Origin: Halorubrum salinum
Lineage (GTDB): Archaea; Halobacteriota; Halobacteria; Halobacteriales; Haloferacaceae
Direction of reading: 5' to 3'
Assembly (NCBI RefSeq): GCF_024494575.1
Contig: NZ_JANHDO010000001.1
Location: 558,001-622,000, forward strand
Length of the DNA: 64,000 nucleotides
The position numbers and the translations under genes were made by a program. Positions 41,287 to 49,685 of the stretch are shown piece after piece (the first letter of the stretch is position 1; each line of letters begins with the position of its first letter). The notes below the pieces were generated by a model that saw nothing but the letters and a program-made list of their open reading frames with translations, was not told where the DNA came from and ran no database searches.

Positions 41287-41547
41287 TCAGGCCGTTTCGT
41301 CCGGTTTCTCGACTGTGACCCGCACTTCGTCGTCGGTGACCTCCTCGATCCGATCCGGGTGGAGCGGGAACTCCGTCGCGTCCGCGTCGACGCCGCCGAG
41401 TTTCGATCGGGTCTGCTCCGAAAGCGCCGGGTCCGACTCGACGTACACCGTGTCCTCTGTCACCTCCGACACCGTTCCGACTGCCTCGTTGTTCGCCGCG
41501 ACGACTCGCTTGCCTTCGTCCGCTGAAGTCGGCTGTGTTCGTGCCAT
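41287..41547 (-). CDS. PRC-barrel-like protein, 86 aa
   Basis: Starts MARTQPTSADEGKRVVAANN at ATG 41547, followed by EAVGTVSEVTEDTVYVESDP, a small barrel typical of PRC-domain proteins that bind RNA or proteins. No TM helix. Single gene between two others on opposite strands. Confidence 0.7.
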   Translation of the reverse strand: MARTQPTSADEGKRVVAANNEAVGTVSEVTEDTVYVESDPALSEQTRSKLGGVDADATEFPLHPDRIEEVTDDEVRVTVEKPDETA

Positions 41548-41665
41548 TGCGATCGGGCCATCGCCTCCCTCACGGGTTGTTATCATGACCATGTCGCCAG
41601 GGTAATCGCCATCGGTGCGTCTCAGTTCGCGGCCACGTAGTTACGTCTCGCTTGGCGGTCGCGTA

Positions 41666-42523
41666 TCACTCGTACTCGTAGAATCCTCGCCCCGATTTCT
41701 TCCCGAGCTCGCCGGCGGCGACCTTGCGCTTCAGGAGGTACGCCGGCTGGTAGCGGTCGCCGAGCTCGTCGTGCAGCGTCTCGCTAGCGTCGAGCACCAC
41801 GTCGAGGCCGATGTGGTCGGCCAGTTCGAGCGGCCCCATCGGGGCGTTCGTCCCGAGTTTCATCCCGCGGTCGATGTCCCGCTTCTCGGCGACTCCCTCG
41901 TCGTACGCGCGGACGCCTTCGTTTATCCACGGCATCAGGATGCGGTTCGTGACGAAGCCGGGCTTGTCGTCGGACTCCCAGGTCGTCTTGCCCAGGTCCT
42001 CGGCGAACGCGTGCGCGAACTCGGCGACGGCCGGATCGGTGCGTTCGCCGACCACGACCTCCACGCCCTCCATGACCGGAACGGGGTTCATGAAGTGGAG
42101 TCCGACCACGTCGCTCGCGCGGTCGGTCGCGCTCGCGATGGCCGTGATAGAGAGCGTCGAGGTGTTCGTCGCGAGCGCCACGTCGTCGTCGGTCACGCCC
42201 CCGAGGTCCGCGAATATCTCGCGTTTCACGTCGAGGTCCTCGACCGCGGCCTCGATCACGAGATCGGCGCCAGCGAGGTCGGCGAGGTCCGTCGTCCCGG
42301 CGATACGGTCGCGGATCGCGGCCGGCTCCTCGTCGAGTGCGCCCTTCGCGTCGAGCCGCGACAGACTGTCGTCGACGCTTTCGAGCCCCCGCTCGACGTA
42401 CTCGGTCTCGACGTCTCGCATCGCGACCTCGTAGCCGGCCGTCGCCGCGACCTGTGCGATCCCGCTGCCCATCGTGCCAGCGCCGACGACGCCGACGACC
42501 TCGATCTCCGAGAGCGTGCGCAT
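41666..42523 (-). CDS. 3-hydroxyacyl-CoA dehydrogenase, 285 aa
   Basis: Rossmann motif VVGVVGAGTMGSGIAQVAAT at the start, EAAVEDLDVKREIFADLGGV, then TNTSTLSITAIASATDRASD, HFMNPVPVMEGVEVV with the catalytic His-Glu region, and a C-terminal helical domain ending in GKKSGRGFYEYE. Oxidises 3-hydroxyacyl-CoA to 3-ketoacyl-CoA with NAD in fatty-acid breakdown, or acts in reverse. No partner genes nearby. ATG 42523 is used; an ATG three codons upstream is possible. Confidence 0.92.
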   Translation of the reverse strand: MRTLSEIEVVGVVGAGTMGSGIAQVAATAGYEVAMRDVETEYVERGLESVDDSLSRLDAKGALDEEPAAIRDRIAGTTDLADLAGADLVIEAAVEDLDVKREIFADLGGVTDDDVALATNTSTLSITAIASATDRASDVVGLHFMNPVPVMEGVEVVVGERTDPAVAEFAHAFAEDLGKTTWESDDKPGFVTNRILMPWINEGVRAYDEGVAEKRDIDRGMKLGTNAPMGPLELADHIGLDVVLDASETLHDELGDRYQPAYLLKRKVAAGELGKKSGRGFYEYE

Positions 42524-42586
42524 GCGATTCACTGCCTCACTCTGCGAGGTAAGCGTTGCGGGACGGGCGGCTGTGAAGACGCGCAG

Positions 42587-44275
42587 TCACCCGTCTCGCG
42601 GCGCGGGCGTTCGCCCGTCAGAACCGCTCAGCGGGACGGTGACCGTGGCGATCGTCCCGGTCGGTTCGGCGGGCTCGAAGTCGACCGAACCGCCGATCGT
42701 CTCCGTCCCCCACTTCACGAGCCAAAGCCCGAGCCCGCTCCCGTGGCGGAGGGGTGTCTCGGTTCCCGAGTCGAGGATGTCCAACTCGTACTCGTCGATG
42801 CCCGGTCCGTTGTCGGTGATCTGCACCACGGCCTGATCGCCCTCGACCCACGCGGAGACGCTCACGCGCCGGTCCGAGCCGACGTTGTGCACCGCGGCGT
42901 TCTCGATCAGGTTGTTCACCACGACCGCAGCGCCGTCGGGTACCGGTGCGTCCTCGGTTGGACGGTCCAGTTCGAAGGCGACGTCGGGGAACGCGTCGCG
43001 GGCACCGGCGAGACAGTCCCCGACGAGCGAATCGAGCGACGACTGGTTCCACTCGCCGACGGCGTCCTCGAACAGGTCGATCGCGTCCCGACCCTTCTCG
43101 CTGAGTTCGACGATCCGCATGGTCCGCCGCTTGATCGTCTTTGCCGTCTCGTCCGCGGTGCGCTCGGCGTACCCCTGGATGATGTTCGCTTCGGTCCGGA
43201 TGTTGTGTCTGAGCACTCGGTTGAGCACCTTCAGCCGCTGTTGTTGCTGGAGGTAGCGCGTGACGTTGTGGAGGGTGAACACGTATCCGAGCGTGTGGTC
43301 GCGGCGATCGGTGAGTTCGGTCATGGTCACGTCGTACGACTGAGACGTCGACTCGGTTCCGACGGTCAGGAAGTCGCGGCCGCCGTCGGCCTGTATCGGC
43401 CCGCTCACCGGGAGCAGCTCGGACGCGGACGCGCCCAGCGCGCGGTCCGCGTCGACGCCGAGGATCGCGGCACCCGTCTGGTTGATCTCGACTATCGTGT
43501 CGTGACCGTCGACGACGATCGCGCCCTCGTGGATGTGGTCGAACAGGAACTCCTTGGCGCGCCACGTCGGGGCCGGGTTGGCTCCGAACATTCGGAACCG
43601 CCTGATAGCGCCGAGATACGCGACGCCGGAGACCGCGAACGCGATCGGCGTCGGGTCGATGCCCGCGGAGGGGAGCGCGCCGGCGTTATAGAGGACGTTC
43701 GTGGCCCACGGGGTCGTGATTCCGACGAGCAACGCGGCGCTCTGCCCGCGGAAGGCGGTCGCGCGGCTCGACACCAGCCCGAGTATCGGGACGATCCCGA
43801 GCACGCCGAGCAGGTAGGTGTACGCCGCTGCGACGCCGTACCAGACACCTCCCTGTTCGGCGACGACCGCGCCGTCCGCGGTGACGCCCGCGGCACGGAC
43901 GTAGAGGAGCCCGTGGTACTGTTCGGTAACGGCGAGACACACCGTGAGGACCGGAACGACGGACAACAGCGCGACGTTTCGCCGCGTGATGTACTGGTCC
44001 CGGCCCGTGTACTCCAGCGCGAACAAGATCCACGCGACGGGGACGATCATGACGCCGATCCAGCCGAGTTTCGTCCACGTCAGCGTCCCGCTGACCGACT
44101 CGGCGGAGAGGCTGAAGATGATACACGTCGCCCACACGGACTGCCCGCCGAGCAGCCACACGAGGGGGGTCGCGCCGGGGTTCGGCCGTTCCCGCCACGC
44201 GAGGATCGCGGCACCGCTCCCGATGGCCACCGAGCCGAACAGGAGCGGGACGACGACCGTCGTTGGGGGGAGCAC
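42587..44275 (-). CDS. Histidine kinase with N-terminal 7TM sensor, 562 aa
   Basis: Residues 1-215 have seven TM helices (the family known as histidine kinase N-terminal 7TM region), a PAS domain follows (about 230-340; FLFDHIHEGAIVVDGHDTIV), then LNRVLRHNIRTEANIIQGYA with the phospho-His, and an HATPase (NNLIENAAVHNVGSDRRVSV, ITDNGPGIDEYELD, GSGLGLWLVKWGTE). Senses an unknown stimulus at or in the membrane. The leaderless start GTG 44275 follows the TATA-like CATATAC at about 25 bases; a longer frame upstream is not protein-like. Confidence 0.87.
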   Translation of the reverse strand: MLPPTTVVVPLLFGSVAIGSGAAILAWRERPNPGATPLVWLLGGQSVWATCIIFSLSAESVSGTLTWTKLGWIGVMIVPVAWILFALEYTGRDQYITRRNVALLSVVPVLTVCLAVTEQYHGLLYVRAAGVTADGAVVAEQGGVWYGVAAAYTYLLGVLGIVPILGLVSSRATAFRGQSAALLVGITTPWATNVLYNAGALPSAGIDPTPIAFAVSGVAYLGAIRRFRMFGANPAPTWRAKEFLFDHIHEGAIVVDGHDTIVEINQTGAAILGVDADRALGASASELLPVSGPIQADGGRDFLTVGTESTSQSYDVTMTELTDRRDHTLGYVFTLHNVTRYLQQQQRLKVLNRVLRHNIRTEANIIQGYAERTADETAKTIKRRTMRIVELSEKGRDAIDLFEDAVGEWNQSSLDSLVGDCLAGARDAFPDVAFELDRPTEDAPVPDGAAVVVNNLIENAAVHNVGSDRRVSVSAWVEGDQAVVQITDNGPGIDEYELDILDSGTETPLRHGSGLGLWLVKWGTETIGGSVDFEPAEPTGTIATVTVPLSGSDGRTPAPRDG

Positions 44276-44370
44276 GTGCGGAACACACGGTACCGGAGTA
44301 TATGAATCACCCGGCGAGCGGCAGCAAAAAAGCGGATTCGGGGCCTCGAAGTGGCCCTTCGGTCTCTCGC

Positions 44371-45312
44371 TTAGAGTCCGGCCGTCGAGACGAGGAGCAG
44401 CGCGAACACCACGAGGTGTTTCGACTCGCCGGCGATGGCGAGCCGTCCGGGCGCGTTCGTCCGACCGACGAACCACGCGAGGACGAGCGCGTAGCCGAGC
44501 CCGACGAGGATCGCTCCCGCGAGCGCGACCGTGAGGGGACCGAACGCGAGCGTCAGGACGACGAACGCGACGAGGAACAGGTCCAGCCCGTACAGTGCGT
44601 GTCGCGTCCGTCGGATCCCGAAGACGACGGGGAGCGTCGAGACGCCGTCTGCGGCGTCGGCCTCCACGTCTCGCACGTTCGGGATCTCCGTGTTAACGAA
44701 CGTGTCGACGAGGAAGTAGACGAACACGACCCCGGAAAGCGGCGTGATCGCGGCCTCGGCGAACGCCAGCGGGAGGCCGACGACCGCGATCGCCCACGCC
44801 GAGGCGACCATCGCCGAGTTCACCACGAGCACCTGTTTCAGCCGTTTGAACCGCCGCCCGAGCGTCGGGAACCAGTCGGAGGCGTAGAGGATCCAGAACC
44901 CTCCGGGAAGGAGGGTGATCGCGAGCGCGACCGGGCCGCCGGTGATCGCGAGCGCGATTGCGACTCCGTAGGCACCGGCCGTGAGAAGGGATAGCGCTTC
45001 GCGGTGGCGCGTCACGAACGCGCTCCGCTCCGGCGTCGAGAGCGCGTCGCCCTCGGCGTCGGCGATCCTGTCGCCGGCGTACACGGAGAAGGTGACGAGG
45101 CCGACGACGACGGGGGCCGGACTCAGCGGCAGCGACAACACCACGTGAACGGTCAACACCTCGACCATCGCGATGAACACTAGGTAGGCGGAACTGTACG
45201 TCAGAACGTCTTTGATCCGGGAACAGGCGTGCGCGAGCGACGCGGACACCTCGCCGCGCCGCGAGACGATGTCGTCCGCGTGCGCCGCCGGATCGTTCGT
45301 TTTGCTAGCCAT
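44371..45312 (-). CDS. UbiA-family prenyltransferase, 313 aa
   Basis: Eight TM helices. The first Asp-rich motif is in SVYAGDRIADAEGDALSTPE (about 85-100; variant of NDxxDxxxD) and the second in PNVRDVEADAADGVSTLPVV (about 215-230). Family members join prenyl chains to quinone, heme, chlorin or lipid acceptors, or form C50 carotenoids; here no neighbour settles which. ATG 45312 is used. Confidence 0.83.
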   Translation of the reverse strand: MASKTNDPAAHADDIVSRRGEVSASLAHACSRIKDVLTYSSAYLVFIAMVEVLTVHVVLSLPLSPAPVVVGLVTFSVYAGDRIADAEGDALSTPERSAFVTRHREALSLLTAGAYGVAIALAITGGPVALAITLLPGGFWILYASDWFPTLGRRFKRLKQVLVVNSAMVASAWAIAVVGLPLAFAEAAITPLSGVVFVYFLVDTFVNTEIPNVRDVEADAADGVSTLPVVFGIRRTRHALYGLDLFLVAFVVLTLAFGPLTVALAGAILVGLGYALVLAWFVGRTNAPGRLAIAGESKHLVVFALLLVSTAGL

Positions 45313-45715
45313 GGGTTCGACGGCGACCACTCACCGGACGCCCCGGAGGGCCGCCGTGTCGAACGTGTGACCCCGAATTCCTCAATGGGTGGGTCGGTTC
45401 GGCTGCGGAAACACTGAACGCGCCGCTTGTCGGCCGTTTCGCGATCCCCGTCGCTCCGGATCCCCCGGCCCGCCGTCGCGGGGACCGCCACCACGGCGAG
45501 TGCCCGCCGCGGCCAGCGCGATGGCACCGGGGAGCGCCGCGATCGCAGTCACATCACGAATGTTTCACGTTCCGTGTTTATTTACTACCCCGGTAGTTGT
45601 TGATCGCGGCCGCTGCTGGTTGGGCGGTGTTCGAGCCTTGTTACCGCTCGTTTCGTCCCCCGACGGTTCGAATCGACCATAGGCCTTTTTGGTAATGTGA
45701 CTGGAACTACGGGTG
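45313..45715. other. Intergenic region with operator candidate
   Basis: No convincing gene in about 400 bases. At 45581-45596, TTTACTACCCCGGTAG carries CTACC/GGTAG arms and resembles the site at 24562-24577. The region just before 45716 (GGCCTTTTTGGTAATG) is the promoter candidate of the aldolase gene, and the left part holds the UbiA promoter. A short GTG frame on the minus strand near 45550 is Gly/Arg-rich and was not accepted. Confidence 0.45.
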
Positions 45716-46519
45716 ATGCTTCCAACCGCCGCCGACACCATCTCACGAGACGGGAAATCGCTTATCCTCGCGTACGACCACGGGCTCGAACACGGCCCGG
45801 TCGACTTCGACCCGAATCCCGACACCGCCGACCCGGAGCGGGTGTTCGAGCTGGCGACCCACGACGCGGTCACCGCGATCGCCGTGCAAAAGGGGCTCGC
45901 GGAGGCGTACTACTCGGACTACGAGGACGCGGTATCGCTGCTGTTGAAGATGAACGGCACCTCGAACCTCTGGATGGGAGAGCCGGACACGCCCGTCAAC
46001 TGTTCGCCCGAGTACGCCGCCGAACTCGGAGCCGACGCCGTCGGGTTCACGCTCTACGGCGGCTCGAACAACGAGATCGGCATGGCAGAGGAGTTCCGCG
46101 AGGTCCACGAGGGGGCACGCGAACACGACATGGGCGTCGTCATGTGGGCGTACCCCCGCGGACAGGGCGTCCGAAACGAGACCGACGACAGGACGATCGC
46201 GTACTCCGCCCGGATCGCTCACGAGCTCGGCGCTGACATCGCGAAGGTGAAGTACCCGGGCTCGCCGGACGCGATGGCCGAGACGGTCAGGATGTCGGGA
46301 CGAACGGACGTCGTCATGTCCGGCGGCTCGAAGACGAACGACGAGTCGTTCCTCCGCACGGTCGAGTCCGCGATGAACGCGGGCGCGTCCGGCCTCGCGG
46401 TGGGGCGGAACGTGTTCCAGCGCGACAATCCGACGGCGATCCTCGACGCGTTAGAACTCGTCGTCTTCGAGGGCGCGTCCACGGAGGAGGCGCTCTCCGA
46501 GACCGACGCGGGAGCGTGA
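45716..46519 (+). CDS. Class I fructose-bisphosphate aldolase (DeoC/LacD type), 267 aa
   Basis: Starts SLILAYDHGLEHGPVDFDPN with the archaeal aldolase signature. A Schiff-base lysine segment is DIAKVKYPGSPDAMAETVRM (about 180-195) and a phosphate-binding GG in TDVVMSGGSKTNDESFLRTV and GASGLAVGRNVFQRDNP. The family also includes an aromatic-precursor aldolase (2-amino-3,7-dideoxyheptulosonate synthase type). Coupling to a fructose-1,6-bisphosphatase gene three bases after its stop favours FBP aldolase, working in gluconeogenesis. Confidence 0.85.
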   Translation: MLPTAADTISRDGKSLILAYDHGLEHGPVDFDPNPDTADPERVFELATHDAVTAIAVQKGLAEAYYSDYEDAVSLLLKMNGTSNLWMGEPDTPVNCSPEYAAELGADAVGFTLYGGSNNEIGMAEEFREVHEGAREHDMGVVMWAYPRGQGVRNETDDRTIAYSARIAHELGADIAKVKYPGSPDAMAETVRMSGRTDVVMSGGSKTNDESFLRTVESAMNAGASGLAVGRNVFQRDNPTAILDALELVVFEGASTEEALSETDAGA

Positions 46520-46522
46520 CCG

Positions 46523-47446
46523 ATGGACGACGCTCGCGACGCCGAGGGCGGCGCTGAATCGGTCGTCGACGCGGTGTTCGACGCGGTCGCGGCCATCGCT
46601 CCCGAGATCCGCGCCGCGCTCCCCGGCCGCCGCGTCGAGAGCGGCACCGAGAACGCCTCCGGCGAGACCGTGATGGCCGGCGACCTGTACGCCGACGAGC
46701 TGCTCGGCGAGGCGATCACCGCGGTCGACGGCGTCGGCTCGTTCGTCAGCGAGGAGCGCGAGACCGCCGTCGACGCCGGCGGCTCGGTCGGTGACGGCGC
46801 GTACGCGGTCGCGATCGACCCGCTCGACGGCTCCTCGAACCTCCGGTCGAACAACGCCATGGGGACCGTCGTCGGGGTCTACGACGCCCCGCTGCCCGCG
46901 ACCGGGCGCGACCTCGTCGCCGCCGGCTACGTGCTCTACGGCCCGATCACGACGATGGTTATCGCCGACGAGTCGGGCGTGCGCGAGGAGGTGGTCGAAT
47001 CGGACGCCGACGGAAACGACGCCGCCGACAGCGGGGTCACCCGCACGGTCGTCGAGGACGACCTGCGGCTCCCCGCCGACCCCACCGTCTACGGCTTCGG
47101 CGGTCGCGTGCCCGACTGGCCCGACGACTTCACTGCCTACGCCCGCGAGATAGAAGACGAGCTGAAGCTGCGCTACGGCGGGGCGATGGTCGGCGACGTG
47201 AATCAGGTGCTCACTTACGGCGGCGTGTTCGCGTACCCCGCCCTCGTCGACGCGCCGGACGGGAAGCTCCGGCTTCAGTTCGAGGCGAACCCGATCGCTT
47301 ACATCGTCGAACGCGCGGGCGGCGCGGCCTCCGACGGCAGGATCGACGTCCTCGACGTCGAGCCCGAGGGGCTCCACGACCGCGTTCCGCTGTACGTCGG
47401 CAACGAGGCGCTTATCGAGCGTCTGGACGCCGCGCTCTCGGACTGA
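46523..47446 (+). CDS. fbp: Fructose-1,6-bisphosphatase, class I type, 307 aa
   Basis: Metal and substrate motifs: VAIDPLDGSSNLRSNNAMGT (about 92-110), RYGGAMVGDVNQVLTYGGVF (about 215-235), and KLRLQFEANPIAYIVERAGG (about 252-270), the hallmark of class I enzymes. Removes the 1-phosphate from fructose 1,6-bisphosphate, the committed step of gluconeogenesis. The four-base gap after the aldolase stop gives one transcript for consecutive steps. Confidence 0.92.
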   Translation: MDDARDAEGGAESVVDAVFDAVAAIAPEIRAALPGRRVESGTENASGETVMAGDLYADELLGEAITAVDGVGSFVSEERETAVDAGGSVGDGAYAVAIDPLDGSSNLRSNNAMGTVVGVYDAPLPATGRDLVAAGYVLYGPITTMVIADESGVREEVVESDADGNDAADSGVTRTVVEDDLRLPADPTVYGFGGRVPDWPDDFTAYAREIEDELKLRYGGAMVGDVNQVLTYGGVFAYPALVDAPDGKLRLQFEANPIAYIVERAGGAASDGRIDVLDVEPEGLHDRVPLYVGNEALIERLDAALSD

Positions 47447-47472
47447 CCCGCCCGCAGACGCCGCCCCGGCCG

Positions 47473-48021
47473 CTACACCGCGCCGATCCACCCGACACCG
47501 ACGAGGTCGGCGGCGCTTCCGATCCCGAGCGAGACCGCGATCCCGACCGCCAGAAGCGCTCCCGCATACACGGCGGAACCGACCAGCGACGCCGCGGCGA
47601 ACCGCGGAGCGGAGACCGACGAGGCGTTCGCGGTGGGGACGGCGAACCACCCTCGCGTCCCGGGGACCGCGTTCGAGGCCGCCACCGCCGGTAGTCCCCA
47701 CCGGTCGAGCCAGCGGCCCGCCCCGTCGAGCGTGTCGTCGCCGAGCGAAACGAGCGGAAGCGACGCGGGGTCGGCGTCGTATCGGCGGACGGCCGCGAAC
47801 ACGACGGATTGGCCGACGGTCGCACCGATAACCGCCGCGGCGAACACCGGCACGACCGCGACGGCCTCGACGCCGACGGCGACGACGGACGCGACGAACA
47901 GCGTCCGCGCCGGGAGCACCTTGCCGACGAGCGCGCCCTCCAGCGCGAACACGGCGAAGACCGCGACGGCCCCGTAGCTGTCGACGAGGGCGAGCGCAGT
48001 CGCGGCGTGAGAGCCGAACAC
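47473..48021 (-). CDS. DedA/VTT-family membrane protein, 182 aa
   Basis: Four to five TM helices. A GALVGKVLPARTLFVASVVA segment and the G(x)RG pattern in AASNAVPGTRGWFAVPTANA are typical of DedA/VTT-type proteins, which function as membrane lipid scramblases or transporters. Convergent with the gene before it. The product is short compared with common DedA proteins of about 200 residues. Confidence 0.75.
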   Translation of the reverse strand: MFGSHAATALALVDSYGAVAVFAVFALEGALVGKVLPARTLFVASVVAVGVEAVAVVPVFAAAVIGATVGQSVVFAAVRRYDADPASLPLVSLGDDTLDGAGRWLDRWGLPAVAASNAVPGTRGWFAVPTANASSVSAPRFAAASLVGSAVYAGALLAVGIAVSLGIGSAADLVGVGWIGAV

Positions 48022-48190
48022 GCCTCTTCTCCGTGGTCACCACGTATAGAGACATCGTGAGAACTGCTATCTGTGGCCACCGCGCTATGGACTCGACTCA
48101 TCTGATCCGATCTGATCCCGCACACGGGGGGCCGTGAGCAGCGAGCGGGTCCGGGGCCGCTACCGCGGATATATGTTCGTCCCGACCGCG

Positions 48191-48742
48191 ATGTCACCCA
48201 TGATCGATCTCGGCGTCAAAGCCCCCGATTTCGCGGCCCCCGCCGCCCGCGCGCTCACCGCCGACGGCGGCGGCGCAGCGCAGGTGGAGCTGTTCCGGCT
48301 CGTCGACGCCCACGAGGCGGTCGTCCTCGCGTTCGCGCCCGCGACGTTCGTTCCCACCTGCACGGCCGCGCTCGCCGCGGTCAGGGACGCGGGCTGGGCC
48401 GACCGCGACGACCTCGCCGTCGTCGCCGTCACGGGCGACTCGCTGTACGCGGGATTCGCGTACGGCGACCGATTCGACCTCTCGTTTCCGGTCGTCTCGG
48501 ACTTCCACGGGCAGATCGCCGAGTCGTACGGGCTGCTCGCCGAGTCGTGGGAGGGCCACGCCGATATCCCGCGCCGAGCGACCGTCGTGGTCGACGCGGA
48601 CTGGACCGTCCGGTTCGCCGAGGCGGCCGTGGACCCTCTCGACCGCCCCGCGCCCGCGCCGGTCGAGAACGCGACCGCGATGCTCCGCGAGTCGGGCGTC
48701 GACGTCGACCGCCCGCGCGTGAACTACGACGGGCCGTGGTGA
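48191..48742 (+). CDS. Peroxiredoxin (AhpC/TSA type), 183 aa
   Basis: The peroxidatic site is in AFAPATFVPTCTAALAAVRD (Thr-x2-Cys), about residue 55, with the downstream DLSFPVVSDFHGQIAESYGL and the Arg in DIPRRATVVVDADWTVR. Reduces hydroperoxides with electrons from thioredoxin-type partners. No further clear resolving Cys is seen, so a 1-Cys type is possible. Start is uncertain: ATGs at 48173, 48191 and 48200 are all in frame; the last gives the most usual length. Confidence 0.85.
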   Translation: MSPMIDLGVKAPDFAAPAARALTADGGGAAQVELFRLVDAHEAVVLAFAPATFVPTCTAALAAVRDAGWADRDDLAVVAVTGDSLYAGFAYGDRFDLSFPVVSDFHGQIAESYGLLAESWEGHADIPRRATVVVDADWTVRFAEAAVDPLDRPAPAPVENATAMLRESGVDVDRPRVNYDGPW

Positions 48743-48744
48743 AC

Positions 48745-49080
48745 GGGCCGTGGCGAGACCCCCGGAATCGCTCACACCACCGATCTCACACTTCACACCT
48801 CCGGCACAGCCGGCGCGCGCCGAGGAGCGCCCGACGGGCGCGAACTCGACCGCGCGAGGGAGTTGCGAGCGGTGCGAGGTGCGAACGAAGTGCGTACCTC
48901 GGTACGCGAGCGGCGAAGCCGCGAGCAGCGAGCAACGAGGCTGGGGAGGTGTGAGGTGCGGTTCGGTGCGGTTGCAGTCCGGATGGGGCTCTGTGCGTGT
49001 CCGGTTCATCGTCCTCGATCGGGGTCGGACCGAGGTCAGATCGGGGCGACCGTTCTTTGTGTCTCACGAAGACACACACA
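48745..49080. repeat. Non-coding GC-rich region with Halorubrum-like low-complexity repeat stretch
   Basis: The bases about 48,840-48,970 are a string of short related words (GCGAGCAGCGAGCAACGAGG, GCGAACGAAGTGCG, GGTACGCGAGCGGCGAAGCC), typical of the dispersed intergenic repeats seen in Halorubrum and relatives. Frames through this region have no protein-like pattern. The right end holds the promoter of the small membrane protein at 49087. Confidence 0.5.
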
Positions 49081-49086
49081 TACACG

Positions 49087-49386
49087 ATGCCCTCCATCCT
49101 CTCCGACCTCGTGTTTACAGAGCCGTCCGGCCGGGGCAACGCGCTCGTCCAGTTCGCGGGAGCACTCGCGTTCCTCGGACTGTACGGTTACTCCGGACTC
49201 GCCGGTAACGCCGGGTCGAGCGGCTGGTTGCTCGTCATGGCTCTCGGGGCAACCCTGGCCGGAATCGCCGAGTCCCTCCCGAGCCACCGGCACCGCACGG
49301 CCGGCGTCCTTCGCCTGACGGCGATCGCCGTACTGCTGTGTCTGCTCGTCGCCGTCGTCTTCGCTCCGGAGTTCGTCGTCGAATAG
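49087..49386 (+). CDS. Small three-helix membrane protein, 99 aa
   Basis: Starts MPSILSDLVFTEPSGRGNAL at ATG 49087 with three TM helices (about 20-36, 46-62 and 75-95: LTAIAVLLCLLVAVVFAPEF). In haloarchaea, small proteins of this kind are frequent and of unknown role. Not linked to other genes. Confidence 0.65.
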   Translation: MPSILSDLVFTEPSGRGNALVQFAGALAFLGLYGYSGLAGNAGSSGWLLVMALGATLAGIAESLPSHRHRTAGVLRLTAIAVLLCLLVAVVFAPEFVVE

Positions 49387-49427
49387 CGTTCACACTCTCG
49401 GTGATTGCTCTCACCGCGTTCGAGAAA

Positions 49428-49443
49428 TGCACCGGCCGAGATT
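49428..49443. repeat. Duplicate of the tRNA-Gly 3' end (att remnant)
   Basis: TGCACCGGCCGAGATT is identical to the 3' end of the tRNA-Gly gene at 49493-49508 and lies 65 bases beyond it, in the same orientation. This is the signature left by site-specific integration at a tRNA gene after almost complete deletion of the inserted element. Confidence 0.65.
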
Positions 49444-49492
49444 CCCGTGAGCGAAGCGAACGGGTGTACGGGCGATGCGCGATCGTAGGGAG

Positions 49493-49563
49493 TGCACCGG
49501 CCGAGATTTGAACTCGGGTTGCAACCATGGCAAGGTTGCGTGATACCACTACACTACCGGTGC
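49493..49563 (-). tRNA. tRNA-Gly (GCC)
   Basis: Acceptor GCACCGG pairs with CCGGTGC plus A. The D arm is GTGTAGTGGTATCAC, the anticodon arm CAACC-TTGCCAT-GGTTG gives anticodon GCC, and the T arm is CCGAGTTCAAATCTCGG. No intron. The 3' end is duplicated 65 bases downstream. Confidence 0.94.
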
Positions 49564-49685
49564 GTGCTTCGCAGTCGATCATAGCCAGAGTGAGAGATAT
49601 AAGCGTTCCGAACGCCGGATGCCGACCCTCGCCGCAAGCGTCATCCGACTGTCCCTCTACCGTTCGACACGAACCGACGACCCCC

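Noticed and set aside
41615-44305. Plus-strand frame of 896 codons
   Set aside because: It runs antisense to the hydroxyacyl-CoA dehydrogenase and 7TM kinase genes, which have clear motifs. It is a GC-driven shadow frame.
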